Shown in pieces: positions 8,778 to 16,476 of a DNA stretch of 64,000 nt. The position numbers were made by a program, and so were the translations under genes. This DNA comes from DASZTV01 sp035550655 (GTDB lineage: Bacteria > Actinomycetota > Actinomycetes > JAFAQI01), in NCBI GenBank assembly GCA_035550655.1, contig DASZOU010000016.1, positions 62,001 to 126,000 on the forward strand, given 5' to 3'. The notes beneath the pieces were generated by a model that did no database searches, was not told the DNA's origin, and saw nothing but the letters and a program-made list of their open reading frames with translations. The first letter of the stretch is position 1; each line of letters opens with the position of its first letter.

Positions 8778-9421
8778 CGCCGCGACAGCGCGGGCAACAC
8801 CCGGCTGATCTCGTCGGCGAGCGAACCTGCGAGGTTCTTGTCGGCGAACCCTGTCGCCGCCCAGCGGCGAATACCCTCCGACGTCAGGGTCTGCGCGATC
8901 CGCGCCGCACCGACAAGGTCGACGTCGGCCACGATCTTGCCGTCACGTAGTGCCTGCTGGAGCGGCTCGAGGAACAGCACCGCGAGGTCCGGCTCACTCG
9001 CGCCCTGCGCCATCGCCCGGCCCTCGAGCCGATAGCTCTCCATCACGCATTCGAAGACCAGCTCGGGCGGGTAGCGGCGCATCCGTCGTTCGAGCGGTTG
9101 GATGACGGCAGCAATGAGGTCGACCAGCTCGTACGACCCCGCCGCAAGCTCCTTGGCGGACTGGTGCGCATCGCTGATGGCGAAGATCTCGGCCTCGAGC
9201 AGCACGTCCTCGTGGCGCGCGAAGTACACGTAGAACAGCGACTTCGACACCCCGGCCGCTTTGCAGATGTCGGTCACCGTGGTGGCCGCGAATCCCTTGG
9301 TGCGCCACAGGGCCATTGCCGCCCGGACGATCGCCTCGCGACTGGCATGAGCCCGGCTGCGGACCGGCGTGGCGCGCTTCGGACGGTAGTCAGGCCGCGA
9401 CACGGCCGATTCCGTAGCCAC
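8774..9421 (-). CDS. TetR/AcrR family transcriptional regulator
   Basis: A 215-aa repressor. After a basic N-terminal tail, the helix-turn-helix spans about residues 28-75, with ATTVTDICKAAGVSKSLFYVYF as the core. It ends overlapping the E1 fusion gene by 4 bases (convergent). The GTG start at 9421 is divergent from the membrane operon at 9487, with a TGACG/CGTCA inverted repeat between them. It may control that operon, or it may be the regulator of the 16-bp palindromes; the sequence does not decide. Confidence 0.88.
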   Translation of the reverse strand: MATESAVSRPDYRPKRATPVRSRAHASREAIVRAAMALWRTKGFAATTVTDICKAAGVSKSLFYVYFARHEDVLLEAEIFAISDAHQSAKELAAGSYELVDLIAAVIQPLERRMRRYPPELVFECVMESYRLEGRAMAQGASEPDLAVLFLEPLQQALRDGKIVADVDLVGAARIAQTLTSEGIRRWAATGFADKNLAGSLADEISRVLPALSRR

Positions 9422-9450
9422 AGCGCATGCTAACGCTGCCGCGAGTTTAT

Positions 9451-9462
9451 TGACGACCGTCA
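9451..9462. promoter_or_regulatory. Possible operator between TetR gene and membrane operon
   Basis: TGACGACCGTCA is an inverted repeat with 5-bp arms (TGACG/CGTCA) in the divergent intergenic space. A TTGACG -35-like hexamer overlaps it on the plus strand. Position suggests autoregulation of the TetR gene at 8774-9421 and control of the membrane operon; the arms are short, so the call is tentative. Confidence 0.35.
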
Positions 9463-9486
9463 GGAAAGGTGCCAGCCTCCTGCCGG

Positions 9487-10203
9487 ATGAAGCGAACTTC
9501 CGGTGAGCGGGTCATCCTCTGGACGCTGCCCGCGGTCGCGGTCATCTGGATCGCCGCGTTCTTCCTCTTCCCCGGCTTCGTGCGGCCGATGTCACCGCGG
9601 TCGTCGGCCGCGGAGGTCGCCGCGTTCTATCGCAACCACACCGCGCGGATCCGTTACAGCATGATCCTGCTCAACTGGTTCTGCGTCGCGCTGATCCCGA
9701 TCCTCATGCTGATCGTGGAGCGAATGCGCGGGATGGCTCACCGCACCCCGATTCTTCGCTTCTGCATGATCGGCGTTGCCGGCGCGGCGCCGATCGCGTT
9801 TCTCACCGCCACGGTGTTCTGGCTGCTTGCCGCCTTCCAACCCGAACGACCACCGGAGCTCACCCAGCTGCTCAACGACCTCGCCTGGGTGACGTTCACG
9901 TGCGGCGTGCCGTTCCTCGTCGCGCAGTGTGGATTCCTGGCGATGGCGATCTACTTCGACCGCCAGGACCACCCGGTGTTCCCGCGGTGGGTCGGCCGCT
10001 TCAACATCGTCATCGCGATCGCGCTGATCCCGGCCGGGTTCGCCGGATTGACCAAGACCGGCGTCTTCGCCTGGGACGGGCTGGTCTCCTTCTGGGCCAA
10101 GAACGTGGCGATCGCGCTCTGGATCATCGTCATGTCGGTGGTGCTGGCGCGCGTAATCGAACGCGACGCCGATGCCGCCGACAATGCAGCGATCGCCGGA
10201 TGA
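9487..10203 (+). CDS. Six-TM membrane protein of unknown function (paralogue 1)
   Basis: About 238 aa with six hydrophobic segments. I do not recognise a named family. The C-terminal half (DRQDHPVFPRWVGRFN, then KTGVFAWDGL) is clearly related to the next gene (DRNGVFPKWFGYLN, KTGVFPWNGL), so the two are tandem paralogues. The ATG at 9487 is preferred; a GTG at 9469 is in frame but has AGGAAAG almost touching it. It is first in a four-gene operon whose last two genes encode oxidase subunit III- and IV-like proteins, so a role in a terminal-oxidase or NO-reductase-like complex is possible. Confidence 0.75.
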   Translation: MKRTSGERVILWTLPAVAVIWIAAFFLFPGFVRPMSPRSSAAEVAAFYRNHTARIRYSMILLNWFCVALIPILMLIVERMRGMAHRTPILRFCMIGVAGAAPIAFLTATVFWLLAAFQPERPPELTQLLNDLAWVTFTCGVPFLVAQCGFLAMAIYFDRQDHPVFPRWVGRFNIVIAIALIPAGFAGLTKTGVFAWDGLVSFWAKNVAIALWIIVMSVVLARVIERDADAADNAAIAG

Positions 10204-10973
10204 GTCCGGTGGCCCTTCGCGACAACCCCAAGCGCGAGCTCTGGCTCGCGTGGGGTGCGACGGTTTTCTTCTACAACCTCTACGCGGTCGTGTTCTTCGT
10301 GTTCACGCACATCCAGCCACCCGGCCAGCCGTGGTACTCCCCCGACCAGGCGAGGACGTGGTTCTCCCATCATCACGACGGCCTGCTGATCGGATTGGCT
10401 CTGATCTTCGTCTTCGGCGGCCTATCGGCGACTTCCATCGCGCTGATCACCTACTCGATCCGTCGCATGTCGGTCAGCCGAGCGTTCTCGTACTCCTACC
10501 TGATCATCTACTCGGTCAGCGCGGTCCCCGGGTTTCTGTTCATCTGCGTCGCGCTCACGGCCGGGGCGATGCGCCCCGACCGCAGTCCGCAGCTGCAGCA
10601 CTGGCTCTACCAGCTCGGCTTCCTGTCCTTCTCGGGGACGATGGGCGTCTTCCTGATCGGCTCCCTGGTCTGGATGACGGCGATCCTGCTCGACCGCAAT
10701 GGGGTCTTCCCGAAGTGGTTCGGCTACCTCAACCTCTGCAATGCGCTCACCGAGGTCGTCGTGTCGCCGTCATGGATCTTCAAGACCGGCGTCTTTCCGT
10801 GGAACGGCCTGATCGCCTGGTGGATCGATGTCTTCGTGTTCGGCATCTACACGGGGGTGTTCATCACGCTTCTTCGCGGGTTCATCATCCGCGAGGACTT
10901 CGGGACCGGGCCCCTGCCGCCCGCGCCGCACTGGCGGTTCTGGGCAACAGAGCCGGCCGAGGCAGGCTCATGA
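10200..10973 (+). CDS. Six-TM membrane protein of unknown function (paralogue 2)
   Basis: A 257-aa integral membrane protein with six predicted helices, starting at the ATG that overlaps the previous stop (ATGA). It shares the DR-x-GVFPKW-x-GY-x-N and KTGVFPWNGL segments with paralogue 1. It has no Cys/His cluster suggesting metal binding. It overlaps the oxidase subunit III gene by 4 bases, so all four genes are translationally linked. Confidence 0.78.
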   Translation: MSPVALRDNPKRELWLAWGATVFFYNLYAVVFFVFTHIQPPGQPWYSPDQARTWFSHHHDGLLIGLALIFVFGGLSATSIALITYSIRRMSVSRAFSYSYLIIYSVSAVPGFLFICVALTAGAMRPDRSPQLQHWLYQLGFLSFSGTMGVFLIGSLVWMTAILLDRNGVFPKWFGYLNLCNALTEVVVSPSWIFKTGVFPWNGLIAWWIDVFVFGIYTGVFITLLRGFIIREDFGTGPLPPAPHWRFWATEPAEAGS

Positions 10974-11557
10974 CCACCCAGCAAGCAGCCACCCCGACCG
11001 CTCCGCCGGCGCGGCACGTCCCAGGACAGCCGGACATGTGGTTCTTCGTGCTGTTCGAGTCGCTGATCTTCACGGCGTACCTCGGCGTCTACCTGTACTA
11101 CCGCGCACAGCACCAGCAAGCGTTCCTGCAGGCGCAGTCCCACCTCACCCTCTGGCTCGGGGTGGTCGACACGATCGTGCTCCTCACCAGCTCGTGGTCG
11201 ATCGCCCGCTGCGTGGAGCAGGCCCGCGCCGGCAGGTACGACGTCGCGCGGCGGGACGCCTACATCACGGCTGCCTTCGGCGTGATCTTCCTCGTCCTCA
11301 AGGTGGTCGAGTGGACCAGACAGATCCACCTCGGCAACACGTTCAGCAGCAGCGACTTCTTCCAGTACTTCTTCTTCCTGACCGCGATCCACTTCGTGCA
11401 TCTGCTGATCGGGTTCGTCGCGCTCGGCATCCTCGTGCGGCAGCTGTCGGATGTGAAGCTGCGCTCCCAAGAGCTCGTCGAGACGTGCGCGACGTACTGG
11501 CACACGGTCGACTTCCTCTGGGTCCTGATCTTCGCCGTCCTGTACGTCGCGAGGTGA
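10970..11557 (+). CDS. Cytochrome c oxidase subunit III / NorE-like protein
   Basis: A 195-aa protein with five membrane helices and the heme-copper oxidase subunit III pattern: PDMWFFVLFESLIF near the start, VVEWTRQI, TAIHFVHLLIGF and CATYWHTVDFLWVLIF at the end. The short length and lack of the first two helices resemble NorE-type or short CoxC/CyoC-like proteins rather than full aa3 subunit III. No catalytic subunit I or CuA subunit II is encoded nearby. The ATG at 10970 overlaps the preceding stop. Confidence 0.85.
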   Translation: MTTQQAATPTAPPARHVPGQPDMWFFVLFESLIFTAYLGVYLYYRAQHQQAFLQAQSHLTLWLGVVDTIVLLTSSWSIARCVEQARAGRYDVARRDAYITAAFGVIFLVLKVVEWTRQIHLGNTFSSSDFFQYFFFLTAIHFVHLLIGFVALGILVRQLSDVKLRSQELVETCATYWHTVDFLWVLIFAVLYVAR

Positions 11558-11853
11558 TCGTGGAGCGGCTGAACAAACGGCTCCTTGCGGTGTGGGCAAT
11601 CCTGACGGCCATCACCGCCGGTTACCTCTGGATCGACCACTCGGCAGTGCACGGAGGGCGGGCGCAGGCGAGCACCGTCGTCACCGTGCTCGCGATCGGT
11701 CTCGCCACCCTGAAGGTCCGGATCATCATGCGCGAGTTCATGGAGGTGCGCCGCGCACCGCGGCTGCTTTGCCGGCTCACCGACGTCTGGGTCGTGCTGA
11801 TGGCGGCGACGATGATCGGTCTCTACATCGCGGGTCGGATCCTCGCCCGCTGA
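11554..11853 (+). CDS. Cytochrome c oxidase subunit IV family protein
   Basis: A 99-aa, three-helix membrane protein of the CyoD/NorF-like subunit IV family. The end of helix 2 and following loop (KVRIIMREFMEVRRAPRLL) is the characteristic family segment. The GTG start overlaps the previous stop as GTGA; a second in-frame GTG at 11560 is the alternative. It closes the membrane operon and is followed by the convergent acyl-CoA dehydrogenase gene. Confidence 0.82.
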   Translation: MIVERLNKRLLAVWAILTAITAGYLWIDHSAVHGGRAQASTVVTVLAIGLATLKVRIIMREFMEVRRAPRLLCRLTDVWVVLMAATMIGLYIAGRILAR

Positions 11854-11863
11854 TGGACGCTGC

Positions 11864-13012
11864 TCAGCACCCGAGTGCGCGGGCGATCACCATGTGCTGG
11901 ATCTCGTTCGTGCCTTCGCCGATCTCGAGCACCTTCGCGTCGCAATAGAAGCGAGCGACCGGGGTGTCGAGCATGTAGCCGGTACCGCCGTGGATCTGTA
12001 CGGCCTCGGAGGCGGCTGACATCGCCAGCCGGCTGGCCTTCAGCTTCGCCATCGACGCCTCCTTGAGGAACGGCTGCCCGGTGTCACGCAGGTACGCCGC
12101 CCGGTAGGTCAGCCACCGCGCCGCTTCGAGCTCCGTCGCGATGTCGGCGAGCTTGAACTGGACCGCCTGGAACTTCGAGATCGGCTGCCCGAACTGCACC
12201 CGCCGCTTCGCGTGCTCTGTCGCGAGATCGAGAACCGCCTGAGTCAGGCTGAGTGACAGCGCTGCGATCGAGATCCGGCCCACCTCCAGCGCAGCGAGGA
12301 ACTGGCCGAGGCCGAGGTTGGGGTCACCCACCAGCTGGTCGGCAGGCACATGCACGTCGTCGAAGTAGAGCTCGCGGGTGTCCAGGCCCTTCCACCCGAT
12401 GCCCGGCAGCTTCGGGCCCATGGTGAAACCCGGCGTGTCCTTCGGGACGACGAACGTGCCGTACCGCTGCTCCTTGCCGTCGGCCGCCGGCGTACGGGCG
12501 AGCAGCGTGACGCCGAACGACATGTCGGTGCCGGCGTTGGAGATGAAGGTCTTGCGGCCATTGATCCGCCAGCCGTCGCCATCCGGAACCGCCTGGGTCC
12601 TGATGCCGCGCGCGTCGGATCCGGCTTCGGGCTCCGTCAGCCCGAACGCGCCGAGGGCCCGCCCTTCCGCCAGTGGGCGGAGCCACCGGTCGCGCTGCGC
12701 GTCGTTGCCGAACAACAGCAACGGCAGCGAACCGATCGTGAGGTGAGCCTGCAACGCTGCGGCGACGGATTGGTCGGCCTGGCCGATCTGCTCGATCGCG
12801 GCGACGAAGCCGACGGTGGTCGTCCCGATGCCGCCCCACTGCTCGGGGACGAGCATGCCGAGCAATCCGAGCTCACCCATCTCCCGCAGCAAGTCGGTCG
12901 GGCAGCGGGCCTCTGCCCAGGCAGCCGGCGCGCGGGTCGCGATCTCCTTCTGCGCGAAGTCACGGCACAGGTCCACCAGGTTGCGCTCGGCGACCGTCAG
13001 CGAGAAGTCCAC
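11864..13012 (-). CDS. Acyl-CoA dehydrogenase
   Basis: A 382-aa FAD-dependent acyl-CoA dehydrogenase that makes the alpha,beta-unsaturated acyl-CoA. FGLTEPEAGSDA is the flavin/substrate motif in the middle domain; the C-terminal domain has the QIHGGTGYMLDTPVARFYCDAK signature and EGTNEIQHMVIAR. The catalytic Glu position in EGTNE is intact. The start is divergent from the LLM oxidoreductase, with operator copy 3 between them, so it likely belongs to the same regulon as the upstream catabolic genes. Confidence 0.93.
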   Translation of the reverse strand: MDFSLTVAERNLVDLCRDFAQKEIATRAPAAWAEARCPTDLLREMGELGLLGMLVPEQWGGIGTTTVGFVAAIEQIGQADQSVAAALQAHLTIGSLPLLLFGNDAQRDRWLRPLAEGRALGAFGLTEPEAGSDARGIRTQAVPDGDGWRINGRKTFISNAGTDMSFGVTLLARTPAADGKEQRYGTFVVPKDTPGFTMGPKLPGIGWKGLDTRELYFDDVHVPADQLVGDPNLGLGQFLAALEVGRISIAALSLSLTQAVLDLATEHAKRRVQFGQPISKFQAVQFKLADIATELEAARWLTYRAAYLRDTGQPFLKEASMAKLKASRLAMSAASEAVQIHGGTGYMLDTPVARFYCDAKVLEIGEGTNEIQHMVIARALGC

Positions 13013-13025
13013 GACCGAATCCTAT

Positions 13026-13041
13026 TGGACCGATTGGTACA
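13026..13041. promoter_or_regulatory. TetR-type operator, copy 3
   Basis: TGGACCGATTGGTACA matches the perfect palindrome at 1086 at 14 of 16 positions and lies between the divergent acyl-CoA dehydrogenase (start 13012) and LLM oxidoreductase (start 13072) genes. The central CCGAT and the GGTACA half are conserved. Confidence 0.6.
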
Positions 13042-13071
13042 AGCGGGCCTGCCCCAACTAGGTTGGCGACC

Positions 13072-13899
13072 ATGCGATTCGGGCTGGATGTGGCGCAGCA
13101 GCGGGTGTCATGGGACGAGCTGGTTCAGCGAGTGCAGCTCGCCGAGCAGCTCGGATTCGACGGGGTGTGGGGCTTCGACCACTTCCAGCCGATGTACGGC
13201 GACGGACCCGGCGAGACGTTCGAGGGCATGACGACCCTCGCGGCCCTGGCCGGCGTGACCTCGACGATCCGGCTCGGCCTGCTCGTCACCGGCGTGACGT
13301 ACCGCCACCCGTCGGTGCTCGCCGCACAGGCCCTGACGATCGACCACGCGTCGCACGGCCGGCTCGAGCTCTCGTTGGGGGCTGCCTGGTATGACAAGGA
13401 GCACACCGAGCTCGGGATTCCCTTCCCGCCGACCGGGGTCCGCTTCGATCTGCTCGAGGACGCACTCGAGATCGTCACCCGGCTCTACACCGGCGAGGTC
13501 GTCGACTACGACGGCAAGCAGGTGTCGTTGCACCAGGCGTACCTGCGCCCGCTGCCCGTTCAGCGGCCCCGGCCACCGATCTGGATCGGTGGCTCGGGTC
13601 CGAAGCGGACGCTCCCACTCGCCGCGAAGTACGCCGACGTCTGGCACTCGTTCGGCACCCCGACGTCAATGGCGGAGGCCAACACCCGGCTCTCCGAGCT
13701 GGCGGCCGAAGCCGGCCGAGACCCGGCGACGATCCTGCGTGCCGGCTCGCTGTCCCTCGACGACCTCGACACCGCACGCAAGCACGCCGCCAAGTGGCGC
13801 GACGCCGGTTACGGCTACCTGGTCTGCGGCTGGCCGGGATCCGGGGCAGCCAACGTCGAGGCGTTCGCGCGGGACGTGATGCCGGAGTTCACCGCCTGA
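13072..13899 (+). CDS. LLM class F420-dependent oxidoreductase
   Basis: A 275-aa luciferase-like TIM-barrel protein. GFDGVWGFDHF, TSTIRLGLLVTGVTYRHP, HGRLELSLGAAW and PIWIGGSGPKRTL are the hallmark segments of the F420-type subgroup, which transfers hydride from reduced F420. ATG 13072 is chosen over the TTG at 13063 because the family starts directly with MRFGLDV. It shares its upstream region with the acyl-CoA dehydrogenase. The substrate is unknown. Confidence 0.9.
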   Translation: MRFGLDVAQQRVSWDELVQRVQLAEQLGFDGVWGFDHFQPMYGDGPGETFEGMTTLAALAGVTSTIRLGLLVTGVTYRHPSVLAAQALTIDHASHGRLELSLGAAWYDKEHTELGIPFPPTGVRFDLLEDALEIVTRLYTGEVVDYDGKQVSLHQAYLRPLPVQRPRPPIWIGGSGPKRTLPLAAKYADVWHSFGTPTSMAEANTRLSELAAEAGRDPATILRAGSLSLDDLDTARKHAAKWRDAGYGYLVCGWPGSGAANVEAFARDVMPEFTA

Positions 13900-13942
13900 C
13901 CTCTCTCGAACCGCAGTCCGCTGCCCCGCTACCGTGCGAGGC

Positions 13943-14122
13943 ATGCCTCTGCCGTACACCAAGGATGACTTCGCGCTGCACATCGACCGCGCCCGGGTTC
14001 AGTCCAACACCGCCGCCAGCCAGTCCGCGACCGAGAAGGCCGCAACCCTCGCGGCGGCTCAGGTCAACGCGACACTGGCGTTGGCGATCGCTACGTTCCT
14101 CGCCGTCACCGGCGAGCACTAG
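13943..14122 (+). CDS. Small hypothetical protein (59 aa)
   Basis: A short frame reading MPLPYTKDDFALHIDRARV with an Ala-rich, partly amphipathic C-terminal half. Codon use has the usual high third-position GC of neighbours, and it fills the space between the LLM gene and a convergent membrane gene, overlapping the latter's stop by 4 bases. A GTG at 13934 is an alternative start. No family recognised. Confidence 0.5.
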   Translation: MPLPYTKDDFALHIDRARVQSNTAASQSATEKAATLAAAQVNATLALAIATFLAVTGEH

Positions 14123-14808
14123 CCCACCCACCAGCCGGCGAGGTTCACCACGACCAGTCCGGTCGCGGTGGCGACAGCGCCGGTCAGCCCGACGAGGGCC
14201 GACCTGGCCCGCACACCGGGCACATGCGTGGGTGGCGTCGCGAACGGCGGAAGCCGGCTGAGCTGCAGCGCCGGGACGAACCGGCCGAGGAAATGAAGTC
14301 CGGTCGTGGAAAGCCACACCACGAACGCGGCCTGGTGCAGCGTGACGGCATCCACCCGGAAGCCCAGCACGGTGAACAACGCCTCGTGGCTGGCGGACCC
14401 GAGTGCCACGAGAGCGAGTCCGGTGCCGAGGACCGCGAAGGCGCCGAGCACCACCAGCGGTCCGAGCAGCCGAAGCAGTGTCGGTGGTGGACCGCTTTCG
14501 AGGTAGTGCGGCGACCCGGAGTAGTACCGCAGCATGCGCCAGCCGGTGGTTGCGGTCTTCAGCAGCACCAGCGGGACGACGAAGGCGCCGAGGAAGACGT
14601 GGACGACCATGAGGCTGCTCAGCGATATCAGCGTCGCGCACTCCATGAGGAAGACGCCGAGCAGGGCGAGTCCGATCCATGCCGTCAGCCGGGCGTTGCC
14701 GGCCGGGCCGCCGGTCCCCGGCACCACCGGGTCGGCGCGGTGATGTCGGCCGATCGCGGTTGCGACGGTCTCTCCGATGACGTTGGTCGCGGTGAACGCT
14801 GGTGGCAT
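14119..14808 (-). CDS. Membrane protein, putative b-type cytochrome
   Basis: A 229-aa protein with about five membrane helices. Histidines lie in or next to helices at His70 (VHVFLGAF), His158 (LHQAAF) and His172 (LHFLGRF), one helical turn pattern apart, as in cytochrome b561-like or DUF4405-type proteins that hold heme. The ATG at 14808 lies just before the stop of the DoxX-Rieske gene, which ends at 14810 on the same strand, so the two form a two-gene operon. A heme-Rieske electron path is an inference from this pairing. Confidence 0.7.
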   Translation of the reverse strand: MPPAFTATNVIGETVATAIGRHHRADPVVPGTGGPAGNARLTAWIGLALLGVFLMECATLISLSSLMVVHVFLGAFVVPLVLLKTATTGWRMLRYYSGSPHYLESGPPPTLLRLLGPLVVLGAFAVLGTGLALVALGSASHEALFTVLGFRVDAVTLHQAAFVVWLSTTGLHFLGRFVPALQLSRLPPFATPPTHVPGVRARSALVGLTGAVATATGLVVVNLAGWWVG

Positions 14809-14809
14809 C

Positions 14810-15919
14810 TCAGTCGACTCGGATCTCGTGGTTGACGATGCGCGCGGGAATCTGACGCAACGGACTGGGCGGCGGTCCGGCAACCACCGCGCCCGTGCTT
14901 GCGCTGTACCGCCCGCCGTGACACGGACAGAGGAACTCGTTGTTAGCAGCGTCGAATGAAACCGCGCAACCGGCATGCGTACACACCGCCGAAAAGGCAG
15001 CCACCTTCGACGCCGACGGCCGCAACAGCCACGCGGGCTCGCCGGTCGCGGGATCGGTGAACTGCCGTCCCTGGCCAATCGGAATGGCACTGGCCGGCGC
15101 GAGCGCCGTACCCGGCGCGGACGCGACGGAGCCGGAAGGCTGCGATGCCGTCTGTTGCGGCTGCGTAGCGGCATGGTGGTGATGCGGGTGCGATGTCGAT
15201 GTCGCACTCGGCGAGGCGGATGGCGTCGTGGGGTCGAGGGCAAGACGCTGGCCCGAGCCTCGCTTGGTGCTGCCGGCCGCCCGACCGATGAGCGCGGTCA
15301 TGCCGCCCAGGATGCCGCCGACCACCGCGAGGAAGGCTGCAGATCTGGCACCGACGAGTACCTGCCTCCGGGCGAGGTCCGTGGGGCGGCTGGACCGGCG
15401 CGGGATCGCCTCCGCGCGTGCACTGATCCAGGCATCGAGGCTCAGTACGCCGCCGGCACCGCACATCGCGAAGACGGACCACGCGAAGACGAACACGATG
15501 TCCGAGCCGTAGAAGTATGGCGTCGTGGACCAGCTGACCGTGAGGAAGAACGTCAGCGACAGCAGCATGCCGCCGACGGCGGCGACCCGGGTGAACAGCC
15601 CCGCGACGATGCCCAGTGCCACGGCGAGCTCGCCGAAAGCGATCAGCAGCGCGACGAGGGTGGGCGCGTGCAGCGACATCCGAAGCAGCGGGGCAATAGG
15701 ACTGGTCGCCTCGAGCGCCTTGGTCTGCGCGACGAACGATGTTGGCGATGAAGCGCGCAGATACGCCGGGTTGGCCAGCTTCTGCAGCGACGCGTACACG
15801 AAGGTGACGCCGAGGAAGCCGCGCAGCGGCAGCAGCCGCCAACCAAGCTGGTTGAACCGCAGGTGCTCCCACTGCGGTCCCCACATGCTCGGACGGCCAG
15901 GGCCGTCGGCAGGCGTCAC
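14810..15919 (-). CDS. DoxX-type membrane protein fused to a Rieske [2Fe-2S] domain
   Basis: About 369 aa. The N-terminal part (about residues 20-170) is a four-helix DoxX/DoxD domain (LRGFLGVTFVYASLQKLANP, GELAVALGIVAGLFTR). A basic stretch and another helix follow, then a Ser/Pro/Ala-rich linker with HPHHHH, then a C-terminal Rieske domain with VCTHAGC and CPCHGG, the two Cys-His pairs that bind the cluster. DoxD proteins belong to thiosulfate:quinone oxidoreductases. GTG 15919 is used; ATG 15886 (MWGPQWEHL) is equally possible. Confidence 0.82.
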   Translation of the reverse strand: MTPADGPGRPSMWGPQWEHLRFNQLGWRLLPLRGFLGVTFVYASLQKLANPAYLRASSPTSFVAQTKALEATSPIAPLLRMSLHAPTLVALLIAFGELAVALGIVAGLFTRVAAVGGMLLSLTFFLTVSWSTTPYFYGSDIVFVFAWSVFAMCGAGGVLSLDAWISARAEAIPRRSSRPTDLARRQVLVGARSAAFLAVVGGILGGMTALIGRAAGSTKRGSGQRLALDPTTPSASPSATSTSHPHHHHAATQPQQTASQPSGSVASAPGTALAPASAIPIGQGRQFTDPATGEPAWLLRPSASKVAAFSAVCTHAGCAVSFDAANNEFLCPCHGGRYSASTGAVVAGPPPSPLRQIPARIVNHEIRVD

Positions 15920-15974
15920 GATTCGACGGTACGGGGCATTCCCTAAGAGATCCTTCAGGATGATCGGCGCGGCA

Positions 15975-16346
15975 TCATTCCGGCAGGTGGCAGACAGCCT
16001 CGACGTTGTTGCCATCCGGGTCCCGTACGAAGCCGCCGTAGTAGTTCGGGTGGTACTCGGGCCACAGCCGCGCCTCATGCAGCACCTCGGCGCCGGTCGC
16101 CGTGGCGGCCGCCATGAAGGCATCGACGGCGGCTCGGCTCGGCGCAGCGAAGGCGATGTGAGACTCGCGGAAGCCCGCGCCGGTCTGCTGGCCGCCGATC
16201 CAGAAGTCAGGTTTGGGCGGAACGCCGTAACCAATGGCCTCGCCGAAATCCATGACCCGCGATCCGCCCACACTCGCGAGCACAGCGTCGTAGAACGCGG
16301 CGCTGGCGACCGGGTCCGCACATTGAATCGACACGTGATCGAGCAT
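15975..16346 (-). CDS. VOC family protein (glyoxalase/dioxygenase fold)
   Basis: A 123-aa single-module vicinal oxygen chelate protein beginning MLDHVSIQCADPVASAAFYD and ending FVRDPDGNNVEAVCH, the family signature. Metal ligands likely include His4, His near residue 69 and the Glu in NNVEA. It is divergent from the antiporter gene. Substrate unknown. Confidence 0.88.
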   Translation of the reverse strand: MLDHVSIQCADPVASAAFYDAVLASVGGSRVMDFGEAIGYGVPPKPDFWIGGQQTGAGFRESHIAFAAPSRAAVDAFMAAATATGAEVLHEARLWPEYHPNYYGGFVRDPDGNNVEAVCHLPE

Positions 16347-16476
16347 TCGCCCTTCCTATCGCCTGAGCGGGCAAACCGCCATGCGGCCGCGAATGCCCTA
16401 GCCTCGTGGCAGGTGTGCCGGGAAGTCTGGTCGGCGTCGCAGGCGCAATTCCCGGACTTCTGATGCGAGGCTGACC

